NCBI RefSeq assembly: GCF_014637345.1
Contig: NZ_BMEX01000011.1
Span: 8,702-72,701 of the forward strand
Origin: Kroppenstedtia guangzhouensis
GTDB lineage: Bacteria; Bacillota; Bacilli; Thermoactinomycetales; DSM-45169
Direction of reading: 5' to 3'
Length of the DNA: 64,000 nucleotides
The position numbers and the translations under genes are program-made. Shown piece by piece: positions 35,719 through 44,068 of this stretch. How positions within the stretch are numbered: the stretch's first letter is position 1; each line of letters opens with the position of its first letter. The notes beneath the pieces are model-generated. The model made no database searches. It worked only from the letters and a program-made list of their open reading frames with translations, and had not been told where the DNA came from.

Positions 35719-37059
35719 ATGAATCTGAAAAGGCTGACACCGGTTCAGCTCCTGATCCTGATCTATTTTTCAGCATCGATCCTGGCCAGCTTTCTCCTCT
35801 GGCTTCCCGTCGCTCACCGGCCTGGGATGGAGTTAAGCTATCTGGACGCCCTGTTCACCGCAGTGAGTGCCGTGAGTGTAACCGGCCTGACCGTGGTCAA
35901 TACAGCAGATACTTTCAGCCCCGCAGGGGTGATCATGATCATGGTCATGATCCAGTTCGGCGGAGTTGGGTTCATGACCGTGGGTACGTTTTTGTGGATG
36001 GCCACCGGTCAGAGAATCGGAATCCAGCGACGACGGATGATCATGCTGGACCAAAACCGCTCGGACCTGGCGGGTCTGGTTCGGTTGATGCGGGATATTC
36101 TGATCATCTCTCTGGTGATCGAGGCCATAGGTGCGGTACTGATGGGGATCTACCTTCACCTGGCCTACGACTACGGATGGAATGCCATCGCCTACGGTGC
36201 ATTCAGCTCCCTTTCCGCATATACCAATGCGGGATTGGATATATTCGGGAATTCCCTGGTCGGATTCCGGAATGATCACTTCTTTATCACTCTCAACATG
36301 TTGCTGATCGTGGCCGGCGGGATCGGCTTCCCTGTTCTGGTCGAACTGAAGGAGTGGTTTGCCTCCCGGGGCCGCCGGAATTTCCGCTTCTCCCTGTTCA
36401 CCAAAATCACCGTCACCACTTATATCGCCCTGCTGGTCCTGGGAGTGACGGGGTTGTGGTTGCTGGAAGGGCAACACCTGTATGCCGACCAGGGGTTGGG
36501 GCAAACTTTTTGGAACTCCCTTTTCTATTCTGTGACGATGCGAAGTTGTGGATTGACGATCCTCGATCTGAACGATTTTACGGTCTCGTCCCAACTCTTC
36601 CTCTCTTTCCTGATGTTTATCGGTGCCAGCCCTTCCAGCGTCGGTGGCGGAATCCGGACCACCACCCTGGCCGTAGTGATTCTGGCTATCTTCGGATATG
36701 CCCGGGGCCAGCGCCACATCCGGGTGTTTCACCGGGAATTGTTGGACGAAGACATCCGCAAGGCCGCAGTCATCTTTTCCATCGGCATCCTCCTGGTGGG
36801 ATTGGCAACCATCTTGGTGACTGCTCTGCAACCTCACCAGTCCCTCCATACCATCATCTTTGAAGTGAACTCCGCTTTTGGCACCACCGGAGCTTCTTTG
36901 GGAATCACCTCGGAATTGACCGCCGTCACCAAGGGAATTCTCATGGTGTTGATGTTCGTGGGCCGGATCGGCCTTCTTCCGATCCTATTTTTGATTCGGG
37001 GGAAGACCCCGCCGGATCCTTACCGCTACCCCCGGGAACAACTGATCATCGGCCATTGA
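35719..37059 (+). CDS. KtrB/TrkH-type potassium transporter subunit
   Basis: The start ATG (MNLKRLTPVQLL) follows GGGTAGG; an upstream TTG is less likely. The 446-residue protein is polytopic with four pore repeats that each carry a filter Gly: SAVSVTGLTVV, SAYTNAGLDIF, TMRSCGLTIL and FGTTGASLGI. This is the SKT/KtrB pattern for sodium-dependent potassium uptake. The KtrA-type RCK partner gene is not next to it, so it may sit elsewhere. It is one of the few plus-strand genes and is divergent from the NamZ-like gene. Confidence 0.93.
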   Translation: MNLKRLTPVQLLILIYFSASILASFLLWLPVAHRPGMELSYLDALFTAVSAVSVTGLTVVNTADTFSPAGVIMIMVMIQFGGVGFMTVGTFLWMATGQRIGIQRRRMIMLDQNRSDLAGLVRLMRDILIISLVIEAIGAVLMGIYLHLAYDYGWNAIAYGAFSSLSAYTNAGLDIFGNSLVGFRNDHFFITLNMLLIVAGGIGFPVLVELKEWFASRGRRNFRFSLFTKITVTTYIALLVLGVTGLWLLEGQHLYADQGLGQTFWNSLFYSVTMRSCGLTILDLNDFTVSSQLFLSFLMFIGASPSSVGGGIRTTTLAVVILAIFGYARGQRHIRVFHRELLDEDIRKAAVIFSIGILLVGLATILVTALQPHQSLHTIIFEVNSAFGTTGASLGITSELTAVTKGILMVLMFVGRIGLLPILFLIRGKTPPDPYRYPREQLIIGH

Positions 37060-37065
37060 CCGAAA

Positions 37066-37096
37066 ACAAGCCGTCTGCATCCAGCAGACGGCTTGT
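37066..37096. terminator. Bidirectional hairpin between the potassium transporter gene and divIC
   Basis: Twelve-base perfect stem CAAGCCGTCTGC / GCAGACGGCTTG with a five-base loop between converging genes. There is no T run on either side, so it may act as a weak two-way terminator. Confidence 0.6.
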
Positions 37097-37099
37097 ACA

Positions 37100-37477
37100 T
37101 CATTGGGGATCTGACACATCCAGTATTTCCTCACCCGGTTTTCCGTATCCCATCTTTCGCGCCAACTCGAACAAATAGTTTTCATCCTGAAGCCGGCTGA
37201 TCTCCTGCTTCAACTCCCTTTGCTCCTTTTCCAATGAAGCCAGCTCCCGCCGTTTCTCCACCAAGGCCGCCTCCTTGGAGTGAACCGCTTGGGTCTGGAT
37301 GATCCATTCACTCCCGCTCCAAAGGAAGAGAATGAGCATCAGGACCAACCAGATTCGCCGGCGAAGGCGGACCCGGCGCGGCAGAGGGGGGCGGCGGGGG
37401 GAAGATTCGGGAATCGACGGAGCTGATTGGGTGGAACGAAAAGAAACCACATTCTTCGATGACCCTCTATTGTCCAT
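37100..37477 (-). CDS. divIC: Cell division protein DivIC
   Basis: A 125-residue bitopic protein. A basic cytoplasmic part (RRPPLPRRVRLRRR) precedes one membrane helix (IWLVLMLILFLWSG, residues about 43-58). After it, a Glu- and Lys-rich leucine zipper (VEKRRELASLEKEQRELKQEISRLQDENYLFELARKMGYGKPGE) forms the DivIC coiled coil. It joins DivIB and FtsL in the division complex. The position before yabQ is the same as in B. subtilis. Confidence 0.92.
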   Translation of the reverse strand: MDNRGSSKNVVSFRSTQSAPSIPESSPRRPPLPRRVRLRRRIWLVLMLILFLWSGSEWIIQTQAVHSKEAALVEKRRELASLEKEQRELKQEISRLQDENYLFELARKMGYGKPGEEILDVSDPQ

Positions 37478-37526
37478 ATTGAATCATCCTTTTTCTATAC
37501 TGCACGATTCCAAGGGGGCGGCAGGG

Positions 37527-38111
37527 TTACTCATCATTCTTTCCTTTTCCTGAAAGCCAGCGTCGGATCGTGCGGGAAAGTTGGGCAACAGGGCGGACGA
37601 TCGGTTCCAACCGGCGGGTGAGATGGTCTCCGACAGGTTTCAACCATCGACCCAAGGGAGAGAGCATCCCGAGCGGAATCCGCAGGACCCACAGGAGCAG
37701 ACGGAACCCCAGGACCGCTAATCTCCTCAGCAGAACCCACACCGCGACTCCAGGCCGCCACACCACAACCAGAAACATCCTCAAAAAAAAGCGAAGGATC
37801 TGTTCCACGGCATGGACGCCCCATTCGATCCCCCGACTGACCCAATTTTCAAACCAGGTGTGGTAGGTCAGCCAACCTGTGAGGATCGCGGCAAAGATGT
37901 AAAAGCGAAGTTCTCCCCAATTGCTCCACATCAGAAGAGAAAAGACGAGTCCCCCCGAAACGCCCCAATAAAGCAAATCAACCAGAGAAATGGCCCATCC
38001 TCCCAGCCGAAACCGGCGAGAGAGGACTCGGTACAAGTCCAGCATGAAGCCCATCAGCCAACCCGATCCCAACATGAGGCCCAGGGTGAGCCACTGGGTG
38101 GGAAGCGTCAC
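37527..38111 (-). CDS. yabQ: Spore cortex protein YabQ
   Basis: A 194-residue membrane protein starting at a GTG that overlaps the yabP stop (GTGA). The first half has three to four membrane helices (TLGLMLGSGWLMGFMLDLY, SLVDLLYWGVSGGLVFSLLMW, FYIFAAILTGWLTYH), the second half has amphipathic helices rich in Arg and Leu. YabQ is needed for cortex formation in B. subtilis. The C-terminal part is longer and more basic than usual, which may reflect lineage drift. Confidence 0.88.
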   Translation of the reverse strand: MTLPTQWLTLGLMLGSGWLMGFMLDLYRVLSRRFRLGGWAISLVDLLYWGVSGGLVFSLLMWSNWGELRFYIFAAILTGWLTYHTWFENWVSRGIEWGVHAVEQILRFFLRMFLVVVWRPGVAVWVLLRRLAVLGFRLLLWVLRIPLGMLSPLGRWLKPVGDHLTRRLEPIVRPVAQLSRTIRRWLSGKGKNDE

Positions 38112-38410
38112 CGGAACAACCTGCCCATCAGGCTCTTGGCCCGATCCGCCCGCTGATGTCCGTCATCCAGGTAACTCATCTCATGAAACTCCCCTTCAAT
38201 CGCCACTTTTCCCTGTTCCAAATCCAGGGTTTTGATATGAAGGTTGGTTCCCCTGATTCCGAGATAGCCACACTCCGTCTGCAACAGGAATTCTTCACTG
38301 TCAAAACTGTCCACGCCCGTCACACCGGTCACATCCAGGGTATTCCGGCCGACCAGCACCACTTCGTGATGGGACGCGCCGGACAGATACAATTCATCCG
38401 CCATTGGCAT
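38108..38410 (-). CDS. yabP: Spore coat protein YabP
   Basis: A 100-residue protein. Two ATGs lie two codons apart behind AAAGGGGG; either MPMADELYL or MADELYL is possible. It shows the YabP/YqfC domain: strands with HHEVVLVGRNTLDVTGVTGVDSFDSEEFLLQTECGYLGIRG and LHIKTLDLEQGKVAIEGEFHEMSYLD. It is expressed in the mother cell and works with YabQ on the forespore surface and cortex. It overlaps yabQ by four bases. Confidence 0.93.
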   Translation of the reverse strand: MPMADELYLSGASHHEVVLVGRNTLDVTGVTGVDSFDSEEFLLQTECGYLGIRGTNLHIKTLDLEQGKVAIEGEFHEMSYLDDGHQRADRAKSLMGRLFR

Positions 38411-38466
38411 GTACCCCCTTTACGATACATGGTATGACGGAGGACAAGTTTTAGAACTATTCCATC

Positions 38467-38745
38467 TCAGGAACCGATATGATCGGCTCCGCCGTCGGAA
38501 TCTCTCTCCAGCACAGTGTACAGCTCACCCGCTTCCGACTTCCGGGTGGTCTCCTTCAAGGATTCCACCCGTACCCGAAGGGACCGGTTGCCGAAACAGA
38601 TGGCCACCTCATCCCCCACGCTCAGAACCGTTCCCGCTTTGGCCGGCCTCCCATTCACTTCCACCCGCCCCTGATCACACACCTCTTTGGCCAAGGTGCG
38701 CCGCTTAACCAGACGGGACACTTTAAGGAACTTATCAAGACGCAT
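38467..38745 (-). CDS. rqcP: RqcP (YabO) ribosome quality-control S4 protein
   Basis: A 92-residue protein that is almost all an S4 RNA-binding domain: MRLDKFLKVSRLVKRRTLAKEVCDQGRVEVNGRPAKAGTVLSVGDEVAI. RqcP in B. subtilis binds the stalled 50S subunit with RqcH and drives alanine tailing. It starts two bases after the HU stop, so the two are probably translated together. The tail from about residue 70 is acidic. Confidence 0.93.
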   Translation of the reverse strand: MRLDKFLKVSRLVKRRTLAKEVCDQGRVEVNGRPAKAGTVLSVGDEVAICFGNRSLRVRVESLKETTRKSEAGELYTVLERDSDGGADHIGS

Positions 38746-38747
38746 CG

Positions 38748-39020
38748 TTACTTGACCGCTTCTTTGAGCCGGGTGCCCGCCTTGAAAGCCGGTACAGTCG
38801 ACTCGGGGATCTCGATGACAGCTCCGGTCTGCGGATTGCGGCCGCTGCGGCTGGACCGCTTGCGGGTCTCAAAAGTGCCAAAGCCGATCAACTGGACTTT
38901 TTCCCCGGAACCCAGTGCCTGGGTCACTTCTTCCAGGAACCCGTTGATGACGGTTTCCACATCTTTTTTAGTCATTCCGCTCTTTTGAGCGATGTTGTTG
39001 ATCAGTTCATTTTTATTCAT
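38748..39020 (-). CDS. hup: DNA-binding protein HU
   Basis: Start at ATG 39018-39020 (MNKNELINNIAQKSGMTKKDVE) behind GGAGG; a longer frame has no site. The 90-residue protein is a normal HU: VINGFLEEVTQALGSGEKVQLIGFGTFETRKR, then the DNA-binding arm RSSRSGRNPQTGAVIEIPESTVPAFKAG. It packs DNA as a dimer. In B. subtilis the HU gene hbs lies elsewhere, so its place between mazG and rqcP is a local feature of this lineage. Confidence 0.95.
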   Translation of the reverse strand: MNKNELINNIAQKSGMTKKDVETVINGFLEEVTQALGSGEKVQLIGFGTFETRKRSSRSGRNPQTGAVIEIPESTVPAFKAGTRLKEAVK

Positions 39021-39096
39021 TTGGAATCCTCCTTCAGACCGATGTGGATTATACTTTCTGGGCAAAAAGGGAAAATCCTTCTCCTGCCGGTGATTT

Positions 39097-40563
39097 TCAA
39101 AGATTCCCCTTACCTCGTCGCTCCTCCTCTTTGGCTTGTTCCCACCAAACATCCAATTGTGTCAGAGGGAAGTCGTCCATCGGACGGCCCATCCGGCGGG
39201 CTTCTTTCTCCATCCATCGGAAACGGCGGACAAACTTACGACAGGCACCCAGCAACGCCTGCTCCGGGTCCACTTGGAAGAGACGGGCCAATGCCACAGC
39301 CGTGAAGAAGAGGTCTCCCACTTCCTCTTCCCGTTCCGCAGAAGAGGCTGCAAACACCTCCGCCAGTTCCTCCTCCAGTTTATCCCGCACCCCTTCGGCG
39401 CTGTCCCAATCAAAGCCGACCCCCGCCGCTTTTTTCTGCAATTTGAGGGCACGTGCCAGGGCCGGGAATTCCTCAGGGACTCCCTCCAACAGGGACCTCT
39501 CCTCAGCACCTCGTTCCCTGGCCTTGATCTCCTCCCATTTCCTCTTCACATCTCTCTCATCTTCCACCGACTCGTCCCCAAACACGTGGGGATGTCGGCG
39601 AATCAACTTGTCAGCCAGATTTTTCATCACATCCCTGATCGCGAACTCTCCGGTTTCCGATGCGATCTGGGCATGAAGGAGAACCTGGAGCAACACATCT
39701 CCCAGTTCATCAGCCATCCTGTCCGGATCCGCTTCGGCGACAGCCTCCAGAAATTCGTAGGATTCTTCCAGCAGATAGGGTCGAAGGGTTTCATGGGTCT
39801 GCTTACGATCCCATGGGCACCCTCCCGGAGCGCGGAGACGGGAGATGATCTCCACCAGGGTGGAAAATTGCCGGTGAAGAACATCCGGTTCTGATGAAGG
39901 AGGGATGTAGACTGTACTCAGATTGCCAAACCGATCCTCCCTATCCAACATATAGAGAGGAACCTGTTCCACACGCTCCTGCCCGGACACACCCGCCGCT
40001 GTCACGACAGTCACGGGAGTATCATCGGGATAGACCTCCATCAGTGTGAGCTTCACCTCCGAGGCAACCATCCGGTCGTAAACCTGTGTGATCAGCTGAT
40101 GAACGCGGGGATTGACGAAGCCGGCATCCAGGGCGGTCCCGTCCAGGAGGAGAAAACCTTCCACCGGATCCACTCCGACACAGGTGAAGACAGCATCCAT
40201 AAAACTGGTGCCCCCTTTCACCTCCACCAAAACTTCCTGTTTCCTCCCTTCCCGTTGGAGAATCTCCACTGTTTTTTCGGCCACCATCGGATGTCCGGGA
40301 ACCCCATAAACCACATTCCCTTTCCGGGCCCGTGCAAACAGCTGATCGGCAATCTCCCGATAGACACTCGAAAAATCGGTATGCTTTTCATAGACGGAAT
40401 CAAAGGTTTGGTAGGAGACGCCTTCTTCATCCAACCACGAGACGACAGGGTGCCTCCCTGTCCGCAGCCACAGATCTTCCGCCCGGGTCAGTAACCGGAA
40501 TATCCCCAAAGAAAGACCTTCCTCATCACCGGGGCCCAAACCGACCACCGTGATTTTGCCCAA
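39097..40563 (-). CDS. mazG: MazG/YabN: methylase-like domain plus NTP pyrophosphohydrolase
   Basis: Start taken as TTG 40561-40563 (MGKITVVGLGPGDEEG), nine bases after AGGTGG, because YabN proteins open this way; a TTG two codons earlier is possible. Residues 1-225 are a tetrapyrrole-methylase-type domain (GVPGHPMVAEKTVEIL). Residues about 245-488 hold two MazG modules: APGGCPWDRKQTHETLRPYLLEESYEFLEAV, DELGDVLLQVLLHAQIA, and later KLEEELAEVFAA with EEVGDLFFTAVALARL. It destroys non-canonical NTPs; the family also has (p)ppGpp effects. Confidence 0.93.
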   Translation of the reverse strand: MGKITVVGLGPGDEEGLSLGIFRLLTRAEDLWLRTGRHPVVSWLDEEGVSYQTFDSVYEKHTDFSSVYREIADQLFARARKGNVVYGVPGHPMVAEKTVEILQREGRKQEVLVEVKGGTSFMDAVFTCVGVDPVEGFLLLDGTALDAGFVNPRVHQLITQVYDRMVASEVKLTLMEVYPDDTPVTVVTAAGVSGQERVEQVPLYMLDREDRFGNLSTVYIPPSSEPDVLHRQFSTLVEIISRLRAPGGCPWDRKQTHETLRPYLLEESYEFLEAVAEADPDRMADELGDVLLQVLLHAQIASETGEFAIRDVMKNLADKLIRRHPHVFGDESVEDERDVKRKWEEIKARERGAEERSLLEGVPEEFPALARALKLQKKAAGVGFDWDSAEGVRDKLEEELAEVFAASSAEREEEVGDLFFTAVALARLFQVDPEQALLGACRKFVRRFRWMEKEARRMGRPMDDFPLTQLDVWWEQAKEEERRGKGNL

Positions 40564-40580
40564 CTCCAATCACCACCTGG

Positions 40581-42203
40581 TTACGATTTCAGCAAATGGA
40601 ATCTCTCCATCCACGGAATCAATTTGCCGCCGATCTTGGGAATCCGCTCCAGATCCCGACGCCGGACCACACCCAGTCCCAGCAAAGCGGCTCCGTAGAT
40701 GGCTGCTCCCACCATCACACCGCTCAAGGAGGCTGCAGTCATGGACAAGCGAGGACTCCACCCCGCCGTCACCCAACCGGTTCCCTGCACCACTCCCCAT
40801 ACCACACTTCCCATCAACAGGGTGGATAAGAGCAGAGGAATCTTCGCCGGGCCCAACCTGAACAGAGAACCGACCCGATTCCGGATGGCCAACAGGTTCA
40901 GAATCGCGGCAGTGGCATAACCCAGGACTGTGGCTAAGGCCGCTCCCCGGATGTCCAACAGCGGAATCAGAAAAACATTGCCCACCAATTTCACCCCGAT
41001 TCCGACCCCCAGGTTACAAGCGGGTAACACCACTCGATCCATCCCCTGGAGGATCCCGGAGGAGGTCATGGCCAGTGTGGAAAAGAGAGTGGTCACCGCC
41101 AGAATGGCCAATGCTTCCGAGCCGTCACCGTCCTTGTAAAGCATCACATTGGTGGGGTAGGCCACCAATGCAAGTCCGAGGGAAGCGGGCAGACCCATGA
41201 ATAACGTCAGCCGCAGCGCCAGCGCCGAACGATCGGCGATTTTCCTCCCGTCCCGTAAGGTCTGTGCTTCAGCGATCACCGGCACGATGGATAGGGAGAG
41301 GGCTGTTGCAAAAAAGGAAGCAAACTGGATCAGGGGCTGCCCTCGGTCATAGATCCCTTTCCACTCCACTGCTTCGGCAGGACTCCAACCGCCCACCTCC
41401 AACAGATTGGACACGGTAAAAGAGTCCGCCAGGGAAAAGAGAGGGAGCACCAAAGCCCCCAGAGAGATGGGGATGGACAGTGCCACCAGGCGCCGCACCA
41501 GGCTTCCCGTGGGTTCTCCAGGGGCTGCGGAAGATCGGGGAGGGATCGGGGCCATCACCCTTTGGTTTTGATTCCAGTAAAACAGCAACACCACCAATCC
41601 CGCCACAGCGCCGGTAAATGCGCCGAACACTGCACCGGCGCCGGCGTAAACCACCCCGTAACCCTTCACTGTGAACCACCAAGCCAAGGTGAGGATGGTC
41701 ACCACACGCACCCCCTGTTCCACCACTTGCGAGACGGCAGTGGGGGTCATATTGCGGTGCCCCTGAAAATAGCCCCGGATCACTGACATGATCGGAACCA
41801 CCAACAGGGCGGTGGAGACTGCCTGGATCGGCAAGGTGAGCAGTGCTCGGCTGCCCATCCATCCGGCCACGATCGGGGCACCCAAGTACAGGAGAAAAAA
41901 GAGAGCGAGACCGGATAGGGTCAGAATCACCGAGGTTACACGAAAAACCCGCCGGGCTCCCTCTTCATCCCCCCAGGCCAACCGCTCCGACACCAGTTTG
42001 GAGACTGCGATGGGAAAACCGGCGGTGGCCACCGTCAACAGAGTGCTGTACAGGGGATACACTTGTTGATAGACGAACATCCCTTCATTTCCGGTGATAT
42101 TCTGATAGGGGATCTTATACACCGCTCCGAGGAGTTTGGTGACGAAAGCGGCGACTGCCAGGATAGCGGCCCCTTTCATAAAAGACTGTTTCCCCTGCTT
42201 CAT
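40581..42203 (-). CDS. SpoVB-like lipid II flippase family membrane protein (YabM type)
   Basis: Start at ATG 42201-42203 (MKQGKQSFMKGAAILAVAA) behind AAAGGGG; upstream extension lacks a site. The 540-residue protein has 13-14 membrane helices in the MVF/MATE layout of MurJ and SpoVB: KGAAILAVAAFVTKLLGAVYKIPYQNITGNEGMFVYQQVYPLY is the conserved opening, followed by MSVIRGYFQGHRNMTPTAVSQVVEQGVRV. It exports lipid-linked wall precursors or related glycans. Order between spoVT and mazG matches B. subtilis yabM. Confidence 0.9.
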   Translation of the reverse strand: MKQGKQSFMKGAAILAVAAFVTKLLGAVYKIPYQNITGNEGMFVYQQVYPLYSTLLTVATAGFPIAVSKLVSERLAWGDEEGARRVFRVTSVILTLSGLALFFLLYLGAPIVAGWMGSRALLTLPIQAVSTALLVVPIMSVIRGYFQGHRNMTPTAVSQVVEQGVRVVTILTLAWWFTVKGYGVVYAGAGAVFGAFTGAVAGLVVLLFYWNQNQRVMAPIPPRSSAAPGEPTGSLVRRLVALSIPISLGALVLPLFSLADSFTVSNLLEVGGWSPAEAVEWKGIYDRGQPLIQFASFFATALSLSIVPVIAEAQTLRDGRKIADRSALALRLTLFMGLPASLGLALVAYPTNVMLYKDGDGSEALAILAVTTLFSTLAMTSSGILQGMDRVVLPACNLGVGIGVKLVGNVFLIPLLDIRGAALATVLGYATAAILNLLAIRNRVGSLFRLGPAKIPLLLSTLLMGSVVWGVVQGTGWVTAGWSPRLSMTAASLSGVMVGAAIYGAALLGLGVVRRRDLERIPKIGGKLIPWMERFHLLKS

Positions 42204-42344
42204 GTTGTTCCCCTTTCTTATCCTGTGAACACCATATAAGTATACACTTCGCCAGGGGGAATGTATAATCTCAAAGCGGAAAAAAGCAGGCATTCCGCCT
42301 GCTGCAGATCATGTGGACGCTCCTCATCTTGGTCACCACAAACG

Positions 42345-42887
42345 TTATTGCTCCATCTGTTTTCCCAGAAAAGATGCGGCTGTTGTGGCCAACTTCAATT
42401 CCAGCTCCCCCATCTTGGCCCCTTCTTCTTTGGAAAGAAGTATGACGGCGCCGATGGGGTCTCCCCCAGCATTGATGGGAACAATAATGTAGGATTCATA
42501 TTCCTCCGGCTGATCCCGGATCAATTCCACCCGCGCGGGAGTCGTCTCCTGCTGTGGTCTTCGTTGATCCATGCAGTTCTCCACGATTCCCCCGATGGGC
42601 TTTTCCAGATAATCTTTTTTGGAAGCCCCGGCAACAGCAATCACCGAGTCCCGATCACAGATCAGGGTAATATGCTGAATGCTCTCAAACAATGCCTCTG
42701 CGTATTCTTTGGCAAAGTCCCCCAGTTCTCCGATGGGGGAATATTTCTTCAGAATCACTTCACCGTCACGATCGACGAATATTTCCAGTGGGTCTCCCTC
42801 ACGGATACGGAGGGTTCGGCGAATCTCCTTGGGAATCACGACCCGGCCGAGATCGTCGATGCGACGTACGATACCGGTTGCTTTCAT
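42345..42887 (-). CDS. spoVT: Stage V sporulation transcription regulator SpoVT
   Basis: A 180-residue AbrB-type regulator. The swapped-hairpin DNA-binding N-terminus reads MKATGIVRRIDDLGRVVIPKEIRRTLRIREGDPLEIFVDRDGEVILKKY; residues 60-175 form the GAF-like domain (HITLICDRDSVIAVAGASKKDYL, SYIIVPINAGGDPIGAVILLS). It tunes sigma-G genes in the forespore. It lies between the foldase and the flippase gene as in B. subtilis. Confidence 0.96.
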   Translation of the reverse strand: MKATGIVRRIDDLGRVVIPKEIRRTLRIREGDPLEIFVDRDGEVILKKYSPIGELGDFAKEYAEALFESIQHITLICDRDSVIAVAGASKKDYLEKPIGGIVENCMDQRRPQQETTPARVELIRDQPEEYESYIIVPINAGGDPIGAVILLSKEEGAKMGELELKLATTAASFLGKQMEQ

Positions 42888-43012
42888 GGGTCTGGTTGCC
42901 TCACTTTCACGATAATTTGGTCCGAATCAGGCCGCTTCTCTTTCCTGCTTTGCTGATGGATACGCCCATAGTATTCATCCCTTGCCAAATTATTATGCCG
43001 GTTGCATCCCGT

Positions 43013-43041
43013 AAAAAAAGACAGGGCATCTCGCCCTGTCA
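43013..43041 (-). terminator. Intrinsic terminator after the foldase gene
   Basis: Stem GACAGGGCG / CGCCCTGTC with loop AGAT-type bases, followed on the minus strand by TTTTTTT. Confidence 0.93.
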
Positions 43042-43051
43042 CTCATCCTGG

Positions 43052-44068
43052 TTATTTTTTCTTTTTGTCTCCGGGGATGTCCAGCTTGGTCACCTTAACC
43101 TCATCTTTGACAAAAGCTTGATACAGCTCCGTCACCTTTTCACCCATCATCTGTTCCTTCACTTTGTCAAAGGATTGCTTTTCCCGCTTGGTCACCTGGA
43201 TCAGATGATATCCGTAGTCGGATTTGATCGGATCGCTGATCTGTTTGATGGGAGTTTTGAGCGCTGCCTTGGAAAACTCCGGAACCCACATATCAGGTGT
43301 CCCTTCCATCTCGCCACCCTGTTCTTTCGAGCCGGGGTCATCGGAATACTTTTTCGCCAGTTCACTGAATTTCTTTCCGTCCTCCAGCTCTTTCTTCACT
43401 TTTTCGGCCAAGGCTTTGGCATCTTTATCGGAACGTTTTTTCTTCTTTCCCTCCGGATCTTCTTGGGTGGAGATCAAGATGTGGCGCAACTTGATTTTAT
43501 AAAAATCGTCGGATTTGTTATATTGCTTCTTCAAATCCTTCTCATTCACTTTATCCTCGAAGTAGGCGGAAACTTTGTTGTTTTTCTCCAGGAAGTCCTT
43601 CAGTTGTTCCTTGGTGAACCCGTGTTCCTTCAAGTAACTCTCCAGATCCTGCTTTTTCTTGTCCTTGCCCTCAGCAGGCATCTGTTTCAACTGCTCCTCA
43701 AATTCTTTCAAGGATTCTTCCGCCTGCTTTTCATACTTTTTTCCGTTTACCCTCTCTGATACCATCTGCTCTGCGATATAGCTTTTGACAATCTCCTTTT
43801 TTGCCTCAGGGGATTCCATCATGGCAGCCATCTGAGGTTGAAACAGAGCCAAAATATTCAGATAGGTGTTCAGTTCCCCTTCCGTCACCTTGCCGCCTTC
43901 ATACTCGGCAACCACTTTCTTACTGTCTGTGGGGAGGACCTTGGCTTGTCCATCCTTGGCCGTCTCCTGTCCGTTTTTGTCATCCTTGGTGCCGCAACCG
44001 GCCACCAACAAAGAAACTGCCAGGAAGGCGCTCAGCACCGTCAGCAGTCGTTTATTCATTGGCTGCAT
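43052..44068 (-). CDS. PrsA/SurA-like peptidyl-prolyl isomerase lipoprotein
   Basis: Start at ATG 44066-44068 (MQPMNKRLLTVLSAFL), nine bases after AAAGGAG; MNKRL three codons later is also possible. A lipoprotein signal ends LLVAGCGTKDD, so the Cys at about residue 25 is lipidated. The first part is SurA-N-like helical (ELNTYLNILALFQPQMAAMM), and a parvulin domain follows: IKLRHILISTQEDPEGKKKK, KYSDDPGSKEQGGEMEGTPDMWVPEF, and KSDYGYHLIQVTKRE. The protein helps exported proteins fold at the membrane-wall space. It overlaps the end of mfd. In B. subtilis this slot between mfd and spoVT is empty of such a gene. Confidence 0.92.
   Translation of the reverse strand: MQPMNKRLLTVLSAFLAVSLLVAGCGTKDDKNGQETAKDGQAKVLPTDSKKVVAEYEGGKVTEGELNTYLNILALFQPQMAAMMESPEAKKEIVKSYIAEQMVSERVNGKKYEKQAEESLKEFEEQLKQMPAEGKDKKKQDLESYLKEHGFTKEQLKDFLEKNNKVSAYFEDKVNEKDLKKQYNKSDDFYKIKLRHILISTQEDPEGKKKKRSDKDAKALAEKVKKELEDGKKFSELAKKYSDDPGSKEQGGEMEGTPDMWVPEFSKAALKTPIKQISDPIKSDYGYHLIQVTKREKQSFDKVKEQMMGEKVTELYQAFVKDEVKVTKLDIPGDKKKK

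Noticed and set aside
35833-36849. Minus-strand frame of about 338 codons opposite the potassium transporter
   Set aside because: The plus-strand product has all four KtrB filter repeats; the opposite frame shows low-complexity charged sequence.
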